Of a stretch of 64,000 bases of DNA, positions 35,636 through 44,054 are shown piece after piece; positions within the stretch are counted from its first letter, which is position 1, and the number at the start of each line of letters is the position of its first letter. The stretch is from Ruegeria marisrubri. GTDB lineage: Bacteria; Pseudomonadota; Alphaproteobacteria; Rhodobacterales; Rhodobacteraceae. A program made the translations under genes and the position numbers. The stretch covers positions 62,001-126,000 of the forward strand of contig NZ_LQBQ01000023.1 of the NCBI RefSeq assembly GCF_001507595.1, given 5' to 3'. A model generated the notes under the pieces. The model had not been told where the DNA came from, searched no databases, and worked only from the letters and a program-made list of their open reading frames with translations.

Positions 35636-37987
35636 TCAATGAGGCCGGGCATGCCGCCCCGGTGCCGCCTTTCTCTGCAGTTCCTGAATCTTCTCGCGGG
35701 TCTTCTCGGCCTCGCGAAAGGCCTGAGCTGCTCCGCTGAGATATTGCCTGGGCCATGCAGAATCGTTGCGTGCCCCATACCATGCGGCCGCCTGATGGGT
35801 GAAATACGGGTTCCACAGGTGCGGGCGCCCAATGGCCACCAGGTCGGCGCGACGGGTGTGCAGGATGGTATTGACCTGCGCCGCTTCTGTGATGGCGCCC
35901 ACGGCCATCGTGGCGATCCTGGGCACGTTGCGAACCGCTTCGGCCAGATGGGTCTGGAACATCCGGCCATAGACTGGTTTCTGGTCAGGCACCGTCTGGC
36001 CAGCGGACACGTCGATCAGGTCGCATCCGCCGCCGTGGAAGGCCTCTGCGATCCCGATCAGATCGGCTTCGCTCAGACCGCCGTCCTTCCAGTCGGTGCC
36101 CGAGACGCGGACCGACATCGGCCTGTCAGAGGACCAGACATCGCGCATGGCGGCAAAGACCTCCAGCGGAAAGCGCAAACGGTTTTCCAGGCTGCCGCCA
36201 TATTCGTCCTCACGCAGGTTCGTCAGCGGCGACAGGAAGGAGGCCAGCAGGTAGCCATGCGCGCAATGCAGCTCCAACATATCGAACCCGGCGCGGGCGG
36301 CGCGCTCGGCTGCCTGCACGAAATCGTCTCTGACTCGGGTCATTCCGGCCCGATCCAGTTCTGCAGGCACCTGGCTTTCGCCTTCGAACCACGGCAGCGG
36401 CGAGGCCGAGACGATCGGCCAGTTGGCCTCGGCATCCGCAATCGGATGGTTCTCGCGCTCCCAGCCCAACTGGGTCGAGCCCTTGCGCCCGGCATGGCCG
36501 AGCTGCATCGCGACCTTGGCGGCCGAATTGGCATGGATGAAATCGACGATCTCTTTCCAGCGCGCCTCGTGCTCGTCCGTCCACATGCCCGGACACCCCT
36601 CGCTGATGCGGGCATCGGCCGAAGGGCAAGTCATCTCGGTAAAGATCAGGCCCATGCCTCCCATCGCGTGGCTGCAGTAATGCACCTTGTGCCATTCGGT
36701 CGGGTTGCCCTGCCTGTCCGCGGAGTATTGCGCCATCGGAGACATCACCACCCGGTTGGCCAGTTCCATGCCGCGCATCCTGAATTTCGAGAACATCGGA
36801 GTCGGGCGGCTCTGACGCAGGTCCTCGCCGGTTTCGCGCAAATGACGGGCATACCATTCGTCATCCGCTTTTCGCACGAACTCGGGGTCGCGGATGATCA
36901 GGTTGTCATAGGTGATGGACTTGGCCCGGCACATCACCACCATCGCGAACTGATAGGGCTCCATGTCCCATGACCGGTTCATGTGTTCGAACCAGGCCAG
37001 CGAGACATCGGCGTTGTGCTGAATGATCTGGCAGGGGGTGCGGCGGGCCTCGTCATAGGCCCGGAACGCTGCCTGCACATCGGTCTCGGCATGGGCGACC
37101 AGCGCATCCGACAGCGCAATGGCGCATTCCATCGCCAGCTTGGTGCCCGACCCGATCGAGAAATGCGCGCTGGCCTTGGCGTCGCCGAGGATGACGATAT
37201 TGTCCACATACCAGTTCTCGCAGAAGATCCGGGGGAAATTGCGCCAGTTCGACCGGTTCAGCAGCAGGGGGTGGCCCTGCAGTTCCTCGGCAAAGATCTT
37301 CTCGAGCTTGGCCTTTGATCCTTCCTCGTCGAACTCCTCGAACCCGTGACCCTGCCACGTTGCCTCGTCCATTTCAAAGACCCAGGTCGAGTGGTTCTTT
37401 TCGTATTGATAGCAATGGGCGACCATGTGGCCGTGCTCGGTCTCGCGGAAGAAATAGTTGAATTCACCCATCGGCCGGGTCGAGCCCATCCAGCAGAAAC
37501 GGTTGGATTTCCACGTGGTCGTGGGCCGGAACCCGTCCTTGAAATGTTCGCGGATGGCCGAGTTGATGCCGTCGCTGGCCACGATCACGTCGGAATCCGC
37601 AAACTGCGTCCTGAGGTTGGCCGCGTCGATCTCGGCGCCGAAGGTCATCTTGACCCCAAGTTCCGCGCAGCGTTCCTGCAGGATCCGCAGCAGGGTGTGC
37701 CGCGACGTGCCGCAAAACCCGTTGCCGGCACAGCGCATTTCCTGACCCTTGAAGTGAATCGCGACGTCGTCCCAATAGGCGAACTCGCCCCGCATGCGGT
37801 CAAAGACCGGTTTGTCGCGGCTGAGAAATTCGTCCAGCGTCTCGTCGGAAAACACGACACCGAAGCCAAAGGTGTCGTCGGCCCGGTTGCGTTCAAAGAC
37901 CTCGATCTCCCAGTCGGGGCGTGCCTTCTTGGTCAGAAGCGCCGTGTAGAGGCCACCGGGCCCGCCGCCGATCACCGTGATTTTCAT
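35636..37987 (-). CDS. Fused flavin monooxygenase/OYE reductase (2-aminobenzoyl-CoA monooxygenase/reductase type)
   Basis: 783 residues, two flavoprotein modules. Residues 1-390 are an FAD monooxygenase (IGGGPGGLYTALL, ASDGINSAI, LGDAKASAHFSIGSGTKLAMECA). Residues about 400-770 are an Old Yellow Enzyme domain (RMRGMELANRVVMSPMAQYS, MQLGHAGRKG, LELHCAHGYLLASFLSPL, RVSGTDW). Proteins of this build are called salicylyl-CoA 5-hydroxylase/oxidoreductase or 2-aminobenzoyl-CoA monooxygenase/reductase. The latter, from Azoarcus evansii, hydroxylates and reduces the ring in one protein. Neighbouring tryptophan dioxygenase and ligase genes favour the anthranilate version. ATG 37987 starts the Rossmann motif directly. 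Confidence 0.9.
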   Translation of the reverse strand: MKITVIGGGPGGLYTALLTKKARPDWEIEVFERNRADDTFGFGVVFSDETLDEFLSRDKPVFDRMRGEFAYWDDVAIHFKGQEMRCAGNGFCGTSRHTLLRILQERCAELGVKMTFGAEIDAANLRTQFADSDVIVASDGINSAIREHFKDGFRPTTTWKSNRFCWMGSTRPMGEFNYFFRETEHGHMVAHCYQYEKNHSTWVFEMDEATWQGHGFEEFDEEGSKAKLEKIFAEELQGHPLLLNRSNWRNFPRIFCENWYVDNIVILGDAKASAHFSIGSGTKLAMECAIALSDALVAHAETDVQAAFRAYDEARRTPCQIIQHNADVSLAWFEHMNRSWDMEPYQFAMVVMCRAKSITYDNLIIRDPEFVRKADDEWYARHLRETGEDLRQSRPTPMFSKFRMRGMELANRVVMSPMAQYSADRQGNPTEWHKVHYCSHAMGGMGLIFTEMTCPSADARISEGCPGMWTDEHEARWKEIVDFIHANSAAKVAMQLGHAGRKGSTQLGWERENHPIADAEANWPIVSASPLPWFEGESQVPAELDRAGMTRVRDDFVQAAERAARAGFDMLELHCAHGYLLASFLSPLTNLREDEYGGSLENRLRFPLEVFAAMRDVWSSDRPMSVRVSGTDWKDGGLSEADLIGIAEAFHGGGCDLIDVSAGQTVPDQKPVYGRMFQTHLAEAVRNVPRIATMAVGAITEAAQVNTILHTRRADLVAIGRPHLWNPYFTHQAAAWYGARNDSAWPRQYLSGAAQAFREAEKTREKIQELQRKAAPGRHARPH

Positions 37988-38039
37988 CCTGGTCCTCCCC
38001 CGAGTCGTCTGGCGTCTCGCCTTGTTGGATAGCACGTCT

Positions 38040-38077
38040 GGCCATTTAATTTAAGTATGAAATATTTAGGCCTGTAA
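38040..38077 (-). promoter_or_regulatory. AT-rich candidate internal promoter before the fused flavoenzyme gene
   Basis: On the minus strand: TTACAG (38077-38072), 17-bp spacer, TTAAAT (38054-38049). The AT-rich block is bounded by GGCC at 38040-38043 and 38069-38072. Its ATATTTAGG resembles ATATTTTAGG in the marR upstream region, so the same regulator could act here. This is the largest gap inside the cluster's catabolic part (118 bp). Confidence 0.35.
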
Positions 38078-38105
38078 GGACATGCGCCCGGAACAAGCCC
38101 TGCAC

Positions 38106-38927
38106 CTAAGCCGTCTGAAACGTTCCGGCGTGCAGGATGATGTCGAAGTGATGCAGACCCTTTTGCAGATCGAAGCTGACCGAGTGCCCCGCCTTGCGCA
38201 GCAGTTCGGCGAAATCCCGACTCTGGCGGATGAACTCGGCCGTATCCCGCTCGCCGACGGTGACGCGGAAATGTGGGCCGGGCTCGGGCAGGTGGCGGAT
38301 TGGCGAAAGCTCCTCGATTTCTTGTGGCGTCAGCTGCAGCGGGTCGTTCACCGGCACCAGCGCGATCGGCTCCAGATCGAAAATACCGCTTATTAGAGTC
38401 ACATTTGCCACCGTCAGACCGGCATCGGCCAGCATGGGCGCGGCACTCGCCATCACCATCGCCGCAAGGTGACCGCCGGCGCTGTGCCCCGACAACGAAA
38501 CCCGAGCGGGGTCAAAAGCAAGCTCGTCGGACTGCGCGGCCAGCCACAGCAGGGCGTCCCGGCATTCGTCGATCATGTCGCCCAGCCGGGCATCGGGCGC
38601 GATGGTGTAGTTCAAGGTGGCAAAGGCATGGCCGCTGTCGATCAGCCCCGGCGCCATCATTGCCGAGTCACGCTGGCTGAGCGCCTGCCAGTATCCGCCG
38701 TGGATGAACACATGCAGCGGCGCGCCGGGTTCACGCGCCGGAAAATAGTCCAGTACATGCGTCGGGCCTGGCCCATAGCGCAGGTTTTCGCGCACCCGCA
38801 GGTCCGCGCGCGCCTTGGCGCTCAGCGCCGCGTAGCTGGCCAGATAGGGGGTGATGTCACCCCCCACCATCGCACTTGGAGAATACTCCAGCGCCAGTTC
38901 GTCGGACGAAAACCCGCGATAGAGCAT
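38106..38927 (-). CDS. Alpha/beta-hydrolase, probable arylformamidase (kynurenine formamidase)
   Basis: 273 residues. HGGYW oxyanion motif (FIHGGYWQAL), nucleophile in LSGHSAGGHLAAMV and a C-terminal His in GLHHFD. This is the eukaryote-like, alpha/beta-hydrolase class of N-formylkynurenine formamidase, not the metal-dependent KynB type. Three bp after the tryptophan dioxygenase gene, so the pair converts tryptophan to kynurenine. The assignment leans on this context. Confidence 0.8.
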   Translation of the reverse strand: MLYRGFSSDELALEYSPSAMVGGDITPYLASYAALSAKARADLRVRENLRYGPGPTHVLDYFPAREPGAPLHVFIHGGYWQALSQRDSAMMAPGLIDSGHAFATLNYTIAPDARLGDMIDECRDALLWLAAQSDELAFDPARVSLSGHSAGGHLAAMVMASAAPMLADAGLTVANVTLISGIFDLEPIALVPVNDPLQLTPQEIEELSPIRHLPEPGPHFRVTVGERDTAEFIRQSRDFAELLRKAGHSVSFDLQKGLHHFDIILHAGTFQTA

Positions 38928-38930
38928 GTT

Positions 38931-39818
38931 TCACGCCCCCTGGTTGTACATGAGCTCGGACCGCATGTCGTAGAGGTCGTGAAAGAACTTCAGCTCCAGC
39001 GCCTTTCTGAGGAAGGCCACGCCGCTGGACCCGCCGGTTCCCGGCTGCATCCCGATCACCCTTTCGACGGCGGTCGCATGGTCGAAGCGCCAGCGCTGGA
39101 ACAGCGATTCCACGTCCATCAGTTTCTCCGCCAGCGCGTAGAGGTCCCAGTACTTGTCGGTGTTGCGGTAGATCTCGGTCCAGATCTTCACCACGCGCGG
39201 GTCGCCCGTGTAGGGCTGCGAGAAGTCGCGCTCCAGCAACTCCTGCGGCACGTCGAATCCCTGCCGCGCCAGCATTTGCAGCACTTCGTCGTAGAGCGAG
39301 GGCTTAGTGAGGGCGGCGTTCAGCATCTCCATCACCTCGGGGTCGTGCTCATGCACCTTGAGGGTCGAGGTGTCCTTGTTGCCGAGGATGAATTCGATCT
39401 GCCGGTAGCCGTAGCTCTGGAACCCCGACGAATTCCCCAACGCGTGGCGGAAGGTCATGTAGTCGGCCGGAGTCATGGTCAGCAACGTGTCCCAGGCGGC
39501 GATCAACTGGCGCTGGATCGCCTTGATCCGGTCGAGATTCTTCATCGCGGGGCCGAAATCGTCCTGCCGCAGAAAGCGGCGCACCTCGACAAGCTGGTGA
39601 TGCATCAGCTTGAGCCACAATTCGCTGACCTGGTGGATGATGATGAACAGCATCTCGTCCGGCTGGGCCGGATCCTGAAAGGTCTTTTGCAGGCTCAAGA
39701 GCGTCTTGAGCTGCAGGAAATCGCCATAGGTCTTGCGGTGCTTGTCGGCGAAATCGGTGACGAGAGTATCTTCGATGCCGCGTTGAGAAAGGCGATTTTT
39801 CTTGTTCTGGTCAGCCAT
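38931..39818 (-). CDS. kynA: Tryptophan 2,3-dioxygenase
   Basis: 295 residues. Family marks: YGDFLQLKTLL, FIIIHQVSELWLKLM (substrate-pocket His), SGFQSYGYRQIEF, and the heme-ligand region FDHATAVERVIGMQPGTGGSSGVAFL. Cytoplasmic heme enzyme opening the indole ring to N-formylkynurenine. It sits between RidA and the formamidase in the cluster, which identifies tryptophan as a feed of the pathway. Confidence 0.96.
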   Translation of the reverse strand: MADQNKKNRLSQRGIEDTLVTDFADKHRKTYGDFLQLKTLLSLQKTFQDPAQPDEMLFIIIHQVSELWLKLMHHQLVEVRRFLRQDDFGPAMKNLDRIKAIQRQLIAAWDTLLTMTPADYMTFRHALGNSSGFQSYGYRQIEFILGNKDTSTLKVHEHDPEVMEMLNAALTKPSLYDEVLQMLARQGFDVPQELLERDFSQPYTGDPRVVKIWTEIYRNTDKYWDLYALAEKLMDVESLFQRWRFDHATAVERVIGMQPGTGGSSGVAFLRKALELKFFHDLYDMRSELMYNQGA

Positions 39819-39863
39819 GTGCGTTCTCCGGGATGCAGAGCCAAATCTGCGAAACCTTCTTTG

Positions 39864-40268
39864 TTAGAGCCTGTTTTTCAGTTTTGCGGTCGCTTCGATC
39901 TCGAGCAAGGCCCCGTCTTCCACCAATCCGGCAACCACGACCAGGGACATTGCCGGGAAGTGCCGCCCCATCACCTTGCGATAAGCTTCGCCCACCTCCT
40001 TTTGGCGCGCGAGATATTCCTCCTTGTCGACAACGAACCACGTCAACCGGGTAATGTCCTGGGCCGCTCCTCCGGCGGCTTGAACGATATCCAAGATGTT
40101 CCGCAACGCCTGCTCCATCTGGCCGATGAAGTCGTGCGCCTCGAACCTCTGCTCGGACGTCCAGCCGACCTGACCACCCACATAGAGCGTACCATCGTCG
40201 CTGAGAATCCCGTTGGCGTAGCCCTTGGCGGGCGCCCATCCTTCGGGATGTATCACCTGATTGCTCAT
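39864..40268 (-). CDS. RidA-family enamine/imine deaminase
   Basis: 134 residues with the YjgF/RidA/UK114 fold signature (GYANGILSDDGTLYVGGQVGW, QMEQALRNILDIVQAAGG, MSLVVVAGLVEDGALLEIEATAKL). RidA proteins hydrolyse reactive enamines or imines; one subgroup is 2-aminomuconate deaminase. The fused flavoenzyme is expected to make a cyclic 2-amino-enoyl-CoA (an enamine), so a dedicated deaminase here is sensible. It overlaps the thioesterase gene by 4 bp. Confidence 0.85.
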   Translation of the reverse strand: MSNQVIHPEGWAPAKGYANGILSDDGTLYVGGQVGWTSEQRFEAHDFIGQMEQALRNILDIVQAAGGAAQDITRLTWFVVDKEEYLARQKEVGEAYRKVMGRHFPAMSLVVVAGLVEDGALLEIEATAKLKNRL

Positions 40269-40678
40269 TTCTCGTCTCCAATCATTTCGGAAATCTTGTC
40301 GCGCACGTCCTGCGGCCAGGGATCGGGCACGTAGTTCTTGATGTGCACCAGAGTCGCCTTCGCACTCAGACGGCGCTCGCTGTCCGAGGTTGCAACCAGC
40401 CCGTAATCCAGGCTGGTGCGTCCGATGCGCAGCGGCTGAAGAGCGAAGTCCAGCCAGTCGCCATGCCGGCTGGGGGCGTGAAAGGTCGTTTCCATCTGAG
40501 CCGTGGGCACGCCCGCCGCCTCTTTGTGGAATTCCTCGAAGGGGTAATGCAGAACGTCGAAAAAGAACGCCTCCACACAGTCGTTGATCATCATGTAGTA
40601 GCGCGGAAAGAACACGATCCCAGCCGGGTCGCAGTGTTTGAACAGCACCTTCTGCCGCCAGTGGTAAGCCATTGTCAT
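40265..40678 (-). CDS. Hotdog-fold acyl-CoA thioesterase (4-hydroxybenzoyl-CoA thioesterase type)
   Basis: 137 residues. FKHCDPAGIVFFPRYYMMINDCVEAFF is the 4HBT-type active-site segment, with the catalytic Asp in CDPAG. It likely releases CoA from dead-end aryl or alicyclic thioesters, a common accessory in aryl-CoA pathways. ATGA overlap with the ABC ATPase gene. Confidence 0.88.
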   Translation of the reverse strand: MTMAYHWRQKVLFKHCDPAGIVFFPRYYMMINDCVEAFFFDVLHYPFEEFHKEAAGVPTAQMETTFHAPSRHGDWLDFALQPLRIGRTSLDYGLVATSDSERRLSAKATLVHIKNYVPDPWPQDVRDKISEMIGDEK

Positions 40679-41364
40679 ACTCCAAGGTATCGGTCGGTAA
40701 TCTCGGGGGGCAGCGTGCCCATCGTACCGTGCCAGACGGTCTCGCCCCGCTGCAGAATAACAGCCTCGTCCGCGATCTGCCTCAATTCGCGCAGAGACTT
40801 GTCCACCACCAGAAGGGCCAGCCCGGTTTCACGCTTCAGCGTGGCGATGGCGGCCCAGATCTCCTGCCGCACGATCGGGGCCAGCCCCTCGGTTGCTTCG
40901 TCGAGGATCAGCAGGCGCGGGTTGGTCATCAGGGCGCGCCCGATGGCCAGCATCTGCTGCTCGCCCCCCGACAACGAGGCAGCCGACTGGGCGCGTCTCT
41001 CCTCCAACCGGGGAAAGAGTTGCGCCACCCGCTTGAGGTCCCAGTGGCCGGGGCGGGCGGCCGCCGTCAGGTTCTCTTCGACGGTCAGGTTGGGAAAACA
41101 GCGCCGCCCCTCGGGCACCAGCCCCAGACCCAGCCGGGCCGCCTTGTGGCTGGGCAGGCGGCGCAGGTCGTGGCCGTCGAACAACAGCTCTCCCCCGGCG
41201 GCCGGCAGCATCCGCATGATCGTCTTGATCGTGGTCGATTTCCCCATGCCGTTGCGCCCCATCAGGGCAACGACCGCGCCCTCGTCCACCCGGAGGCTCA
41301 CCTTGAACAGGGCCTGGGACGCGCCGTAGAAGGCCGAGACATTGGTGAGGCTGAGAAGGCTCAT
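40675..41364 (-). CDS. LivF-type ABC ATPase
   Basis: 229 residues. Walker A GRNGMGKST, LivF-style LGLVPEGRRCFPNLTVEENL, signature LSGGEQQMLAIGRAL, Walker B LLILDEATEGLAP. The second ATPase of a branched-chain-type (HAAT) importer. Gene context indicates an aromatic substrate such as anthranilate, kynurenine or tryptophan rather than leucine. Confidence 0.94.
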   Translation of the reverse strand: MSLLSLTNVSAFYGASQALFKVSLRVDEGAVVALMGRNGMGKSTTIKTIMRMLPAAGGELLFDGHDLRRLPSHKAARLGLGLVPEGRRCFPNLTVEENLTAAARPGHWDLKRVAQLFPRLEERRAQSAASLSGGEQQMLAIGRALMTNPRLLILDEATEGLAPIVRQEIWAAIATLKRETGLALLVVDKSLRELRQIADEAVILQRGETVWHGTMGTLPPEITDRYLGV

Positions 41365-42110
41365 GCGTCTTCCCCCAGATAGGCGCGGCGCACCTCGGCG
41401 TGGTTGCGTATCTCGTCAACGGATCCAGTGGCGATGACCTTGCCATAGACCAGCACGCTGATCCGGTCGGCCAGTGCAAACACCGCGTCCATGTCATGCT
41501 CGACTAACAGGATCGGCGCCTCGTGCCGCAGCTCGTCCAGAAAGGCGGTGAGGCGTCTGGAACCGCTGGCGCCAAGACCCGCCATAGGCTCGTCCATGAT
41601 GAAGGCACGGGGGCTGAGCGTCAGCGCAACGGCCACCTCCAACTGCCGACGCTGACCGTGGGACAGGTCCGACGTGCGGATGGCCGCGTGATCCAGCAGC
41701 CCGACCCGGTCCAGCGCGGTTTCCGCGACCTGCCGCAGGGCCTTTTCCTGCAGAACCGGCCGGAAGAAGCGGAAGGGGCGGCCGCTGGCCCCCAGGGCAC
41801 CCAGCATCGCATTCTGCAGCACGGTGTCTTCCATCGCCAGGGCCGAGATCTGGAACGTCCGGCCCAGCCCCATGCGTGCCCTCTGCGCCGTGCCCAAGGC
41901 CGTGACGTCCTGTCCGAGGAAGTGAACCGTTCCGCTGTCGGGCTGCAAACCGCCCGAAATCTGCTGGATCAGGGTCGATTTTCCGGCGCCATTCGGCCCG
42001 ATCAGGGCGTGGATTTCTCCGGGGCGGAGGTCGAGCGACACATCATCCGACGCCTTCAGTGCGCCAAAGCTCTTGGTGATGTTGCGGACGTACAGCACCG
42101 GATCAGTCAT
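41361..42110 (-). CDS. LivG-type ABC ATPase
   Basis: 249 residues. Walker A GPNGAGKST, GLGRTFQISALAMEDTVLQNAMLG (LivG type), signature LSHGQRRQLEVAVALT, Walker B AFIMDEPMAGLGA, switch His VEHDMDAVF. Overlaps its neighbours by 4 and 8 bp. Confidence 0.94.
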   Translation of the reverse strand: MTDPVLYVRNITKSFGALKASDDVSLDLRPGEIHALIGPNGAGKSTLIQQISGGLQPDSGTVHFLGQDVTALGTAQRARMGLGRTFQISALAMEDTVLQNAMLGALGASGRPFRFFRPVLQEKALRQVAETALDRVGLLDHAAIRTSDLSHGQRRQLEVAVALTLSPRAFIMDEPMAGLGASGSRRLTAFLDELRHEAPILLVEHDMDAVFALADRISVLVYGKVIATGSVDEIRNHAEVRRAYLGEDA

Positions 42111-43086
42111 GCTTCACCTCCTGCCCGGCCAGCGTGCCGATGATTCCGCCACGGGCATACAGAACCACGACAAGCAGAAGCAGCCCCAGATAGATGTGCC
42201 AGAACTCGGACAGCCCGCCCAGAACATGCTCGAGCGTGATGAACAGCGCGGCCCCTGCCACAGGCCCGAACAGCCGGGCCGTGCCGCCGAGGATGATGAA
42301 GATCATGATCTCGCCCGAGGTCTGCCAGCTGAACATGGTCGGACTGACAAAGCGGTTGAGATCGGCGAACAGGGCACCGGCAAGCCCGGTGATCATCCCG
42401 GAAAGGACGAAGGCCGTCAGGCGCAGGCGATAGGGAACGATGCCCACGGTTTCGACCCGTTCCGCGGTCTGCCGCGCCGCGTTCAGGGCCAGCCCGAAGG
42501 GCGATCCGGCAAGCCGGGCAGAAAACCGCAGCGCCGCCATCAGCAGCACATATGCGATCAGGAAGAACTGGATCGGGTCCAGCGTGTTCAGGCCGGGAAA
42601 GCTGTTGCGGACATAGATCGACAGACCGTCCTCGCCACCATAGGCGGGCCAGCTGATCGCGAAATAGAACAGCATCTGGCCGAAGGCGAGCGTGATCATG
42701 ATGAAATAGACGCCCGAGGTGCGCAGCGACAAGGCTCCGATGACCAGCGCCGCCAGCCCCGACGCGACGATCGCCGTCAGCCAGATCACCGGCATCGACT
42801 TGGTGCCCTCGATCAGGAAGGGCGTTTCCATCAGCGGGCTGTAGCTTTGCGCGTGGCTGGCGAGGATGCCCATTGCATAGCCGCCGATCCCGAAGAAGGC
42901 CGCGTGCCCAAGGCTGACCAGCCCGCCGAGCCCCAGGGCGATGTTCAGCCCGACGCCCGCCAGGGCAAGGATGGCCACGCGCGTTGCCAGCGTGATCATG
43001 AACGGCTCGTCGGCGAAATAGGCCCAGAGCGGAAACGCCAGAAGCCCAAGACCCAGAGCCGCGTTCAGGATGGTCTCGCGGGTCAT
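42103..43086 (-). CDS. LivM-type ABC permease
   Basis: 327 residues with about ten hydrophobic segments. LivM signatures: LALAGVGLNIALGLGGLVSLGHAAFFGIGGYAMG and the coupling loop FGLALNAARQTAERVETVGI. Pairs with the LivH-type permease. 4-bp overlap with that gene. Confidence 0.93.
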   Translation of the reverse strand: MTRETILNAALGLGLLAFPLWAYFADEPFMITLATRVAILALAGVGLNIALGLGGLVSLGHAAFFGIGGYAMGILASHAQSYSPLMETPFLIEGTKSMPVIWLTAIVASGLAALVIGALSLRTSGVYFIMITLAFGQMLFYFAISWPAYGGEDGLSIYVRNSFPGLNTLDPIQFFLIAYVLLMAALRFSARLAGSPFGLALNAARQTAERVETVGIVPYRLRLTAFVLSGMITGLAGALFADLNRFVSPTMFSWQTSGEIMIFIILGGTARLFGPVAGAALFITLEHVLGGLSEFWHIYLGLLLLVVVLYARGGIIGTLAGQEVKHD

Positions 43087-44003
43087 GCGCGTGCTCCGTA
43101 CAGGCCCATCGGCTTCACGACCAGGACGACGGCCATCAGGATGTAGATCAGCATCGAGGCCAGCGCCGAGCCGACCGCCGTGGCCGAAGCCGGGTCCATG
43201 AACAGCTTGAAGGTTTCGGGCAGCAGGACGCCGCCCAGCGTGTCGGTCAGCCCCACCAGGATCGAGCCGATCAGCGCCCCCTTGATCGAGCCGATTCCCC
43301 CGATCACGATGACCACGAAGGCCAGGATCAGAACCGGCTCACCCATCCCGACCTGAACCGACTGGATGGCCCCGACAAGGGCTCCGGCCAGTCCGGCCAG
43401 TGCCGCGCCAAGGGCAAAAACCACTGTATAGAGCCTGTTTATGTCGATCCCGAGCGCGGCAATCATCTCGCGATCACTTTCGCCCGCGCGGATCTGAACG
43501 CCCAGACGGGTGCGCGAGATCAACAGGAAAAGGCCCAGCGCGATCATCAGGCCCACGGCGATGATGGTCAGGCGATAGACCGGGTACTCGATGCCTCCGG
43601 GCAGGGTGACAGGACCCGACAGCGCCGGGGGAATGTTGAGATAGAGCGGGAACGAACCGAAAACCCAGCGGGTGCCTTCCGAGAAGACCAGGATCAGGGC
43701 GAAGGTCGCCAGCACCTGATCCAGATGGTCGCGACTGTAGAGCCGGCGGATCACCAGAACTTCGACCAGCGCGCCGGCGGCGGCTGCCGCGGCCAGGCTG
43801 GCGGCCAGCGCCAGCAGGAAACTGCCCGTGGCGGCGGCCGTCGCGGCGGCCGCAAATGCGCCGATCATGAACAGCGATCCGTGAGCAAGGTTGATCAGGC
43901 CCATGACGCCAAAGACCAGCGTCAGGCCCGCAGCCGTCAGAAACAGCATCACCCCGAATTGCAGACCATTCAGGATCTGTTCGATCAGTAGAAGGAGGGA
44001 CAT
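43083..44003 (-). CDS. LivH-type ABC permease
   Basis: 306 residues. LivH signatures: FGVMGLINLAHGSLFMIGAF, RAGESDREMIAALGID and VIVIGGIGSIKGALIGSILVG. Contains an Ala-rich stretch near residues 50-75. 51 bp after the binding-protein gene, with a hairpin in the gap. Confidence 0.93.
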   Translation of the reverse strand: MSLLLLIEQILNGLQFGVMLFLTAAGLTLVFGVMGLINLAHGSLFMIGAFAAAATAAATGSFLLALAASLAAAAAAGALVEVLVIRRLYSRDHLDQVLATFALILVFSEGTRWVFGSFPLYLNIPPALSGPVTLPGGIEYPVYRLTIIAVGLMIALGLFLLISRTRLGVQIRAGESDREMIAALGIDINRLYTVVFALGAALAGLAGALVGAIQSVQVGMGEPVLILAFVVIVIGGIGSIKGALIGSILVGLTDTLGGVLLPETFKLFMDPASATAVGSALASMLIYILMAVVLVVKPMGLYGARA

Positions 44004-44022
44004 TTCGATACCCGCAGGGGCG

Positions 44023-44045
44023 GGCGCGGGGACCGGCCCCGCGCC
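44023..44045 (-). other. Intercistronic stem-loop after the binding-protein gene
   Basis: Perfect 9-bp stem GGCGCGGGG / CCCCGCGCC with a 5-base loop in the 51-bp gap between the binding-protein and LivH-type genes, with no T-run. Same layout as at 7641 and 13566. Confidence 0.7.
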
Positions 44046-44054
44046 TGCTGGTTC

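Noticed and set aside
35636..37987. Assignment as salicylyl-CoA 5-hydroxylase from the domain build alone
   Set aside because: The same two-module build serves 2-aminobenzoyl-CoA; kynA and the formamidase in the same cluster favour the anthranilate reading, though substrate proof is lacking.
38469..40334. A 621-codon plus-strand frame opposite kynA, the formamidase and ridA
   Set aside because: No recognisable domain; the minus strand carries unmistakable tryptophan dioxygenase signatures.
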